NCBI RefSeq assembly: GCF_900182655.1
Contig: NZ_FXTC01000007.1
Coordinates: forward strand, 1 to 64,000
Source: Chryseobacterium rhizoplanae
GTDB lineage: Bacteria > Bacteroidota > Bacteroidia > Flavobacteriales > Weeksellaceae
DNA: 64,000 nt
Direction of reading: 5' to 3'
Part shown: one piece after another, positions 63,017-64,000 of the stretch
Numbering within the stretch: position 1 is the first letter of the stretch
Layout of the letters: each line of letters starts with the position of its first letter
Program-made: the position numbers and the translations under genes
Notes under the pieces: generated by a model
What the model was told of the DNA's origin: nothing
Databases searched by the model: none
The model's input: the letters and a program-made list of their open reading frames with translations, nothing else

Positions 63017-64000
63017 ATGTTTCTAAAGTTCCTTAAGCTTGAAATAAAAAGCTTCTTCCGTGGTACATCTTTAGGGATCAATCTGACCATGAAAATCCTC
63101 CGTTTTATCGGAATACTTTATTTCGTGGGCTGTCTTGTAGGTGGGGCTTTTATCGCTTTTTTCTACGTGCAGGAGGAAATGCATCAGAATCCTTTGAAGA
63201 TGGTTTCAAAATTCATGATTGTTGCCTGGATTATTGATCTTGTTCTTAAATATCTCTGGCAGGAAATTCCCACACAGAATATCAAACCGTTTCTTACGAT
63301 GAATATCCGGAAGAATACATTGGTTAATTATATGCTGGCCAAAACTTTTCTTTCAGCATTCAGCTGGCTGAGTTCTTTATTCTTTATCACATTTTCATTC
63401 ATTGCCTTATTCAACGGATATAGTATCTTAGGAGTATTGGTGTGGCTTATAGGAGTGATTTCATTACTCTACCTGAATAATTTCCTCAACATTTTCTTTA
63501 ATGGTAAAGAAACGTTGGCGGTGATCATAGGAGTATGCCTTTTGGGTATAGGAATGTTGGGATATTATAAAATAATTCCGGTTCTGTCTTATTCCGAATC
63601 TGTTTTCTTCAGTTTTTATGAGAAGCCATACTTTGCGCTGATACCTGTTGCTTTGTTCGTAATGCTGTGGTGGATTTGTTTCCGGTACCTTCGTAATGAA
63701 TTTTATCTTGACCAAGGGCTGGAAGCCAAGAAAACAGTAGGGAAAACAGAAAATATTGCTTTCCTGAACAATTATGGAGTTATCGGAACATTCATCAATA
63801 ATGATATTAAAATGCTGAGGCGTAATAAAGTACCCAAGGGTATTTTGCTGGGAAGCTTTATGTTTCTGTTCTACGGACTGCTGATGTTTACTTCTTCAAT
63901 GTATAAAACACCTGCAATGATGATGTTTATGGGACTTTTTGTAACAGGAGGTTTTCAGTTTCTGTTCGGGCAGAGAGTTCCCGCTTTTGACAGTTCCTAT
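63017..64000 (+). CDS. DUF5687 family membrane protein, cut by window end
   Basis: An open frame from ATG 63017 running to the last base (328 codons, no stop). It starts MFLKFLKLEIKSFFRG and shows at least six to seven membrane segments (ILRFIGILYFVGCLVGGAFIAF, WLSSLFFITFSFIALF, ILGVLVWLIGVISLLYL and others). The pattern, including YMLAKTFLSAFSWLSSLFF and the NNDIKMLRRNKVPKGILLGS loop, resembles DUF5687, a permease family usually followed by an ABC ATP-binding gene; that gene would lie beyond the window. Family assignment is by recall. Confidence 0.75.
   Translation, partial: MFLKFLKLEIKSFFRGTSLGINLTMKILRFIGILYFVGCLVGGAFIAFFYVQEEMHQNPLKMVSKFMIVAWIIDLVLKYLWQEIPTQNIKPFLTMNIRKNTLVNYMLAKTFLSAFSWLSSLFFITFSFIALFNGYSILGVLVWLIGVISLLYLNNFLNIFFNGKETLAVIIGVCLLGIGMLGYYKIIPVLSYSESVFFSFYEKPYFALIPVALFVMLWWICFRYLRNEFYLDQGLEAKKTVGKTENIAFLNNYGVIGTFINNDIKMLRRNKVPKGILLGSFMFLFYGLLMFTSSMYKTPAMMMFMGLFVTGGFQFLFGQRVPAFDSSY

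Noticed and set aside
1..64000. CRISPR arrays, prophage genes, insertion sequences, biosynthetic clusters
   Set aside because: No regular spaced repeats, transposase, integrase, phage structural or large synthetase genes were found on either strand.

Overview
The window looks like a chromosomal segment of a Bacteroidota bacterium of the class Flavobacteriia, most likely Chryseobacterium or a close relative in the Weeksellaceae. The grounds are low GC, almost no Shine-Dalgarno sequences, many promoters of the Bacteroidota type (TAnnTTTG at -7, sometimes TTTG 19-20 bases upstream), a menaquinone gene (menD), and families typical of the group: DUF5686, DUF5687, DUF4835, DUF6646, BlaR1-type M56 peptidase with a TonB-like tail, L21 with a C-terminal extension, and small MKNLKKL double-glycine peptides. 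No phage, insertion sequence, CRISPR array or integrase was seen; most of the window is core housekeeping DNA.

Layout. 1-1250: the 3' end of 5S rRNA with its terminator, about 700 bp of non-coding DNA rich in intergenic repeats, and a small double-glycine peptide gene on the minus strand. 1253-8851: a second double-glycine peptide, a 2OG-Fe(II) oxygenase divergent from menD, a pabB/pabC-like pair, three membrane proteins and a DUF3820 protein. 8867-24700, mostly minus strand: uvrB, a blaI/M56 pair with its operator, a lipoprotein sugar dehydrogenase facing a TonB-dependent receptor, an aminotransferase/FAD monooxygenase pair, tryptophanase, DUF502, miaE, an acyltransferase and a metallopeptidase lipoprotein. 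24800-26470: rplU-rpmA and two further double-glycine peptides. 26484-38760: DUF5686, two near-identical tRNA-Asn units bracketing an AAA ATPase and a tricorn-like protease, rseP, an outer-membrane-type beta-barrel protein, a nitrilase family enzyme, thioredoxin and a metallo-beta-lactamase/rhodanese protein. 39100-54070, plus strand: a HerA-like ATPase, an exonuclease, lysA behind a probable attenuator, poxB, two TonB-C-like proteins, miaB, a frame-disrupted lipoprotein, a TPR protein, and a sigma-54 activator/membrane protein/lptE/acidic TPR cluster. 54109-64000: DUF4126, tatD-tcdA-rnpA, a TetR regulator with a palindromic operator, then bamD-rpoZ-coaBC-DUF4835-recN and a truncated DUF5687 permease.

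The most interesting signals are regulatory. (1) A compact 23-nt RNA hairpin with a covarying closing pair lies in the leader of three of the four double-glycine peptide genes, suggesting one post-transcriptional regulon for a dispersed family of secreted Cys-rich peptides. (2) A complete leader-peptide attenuator sits upstream of lysA: a 23-codon ORF with six Lys codons, an antiterminator that begins at its stop codon, and a terminator 16 bases before the lysA start. (3) A 13-bp hairpin ends on the start codon of the AAA ATPase gene. (4) Several promoters put the predicted +1 on or next to the start codon (menD, pabB, tatD), suggesting leaderless messages.

All functions are inferred by reading the sequence and recalling families; no search or folding program was run.
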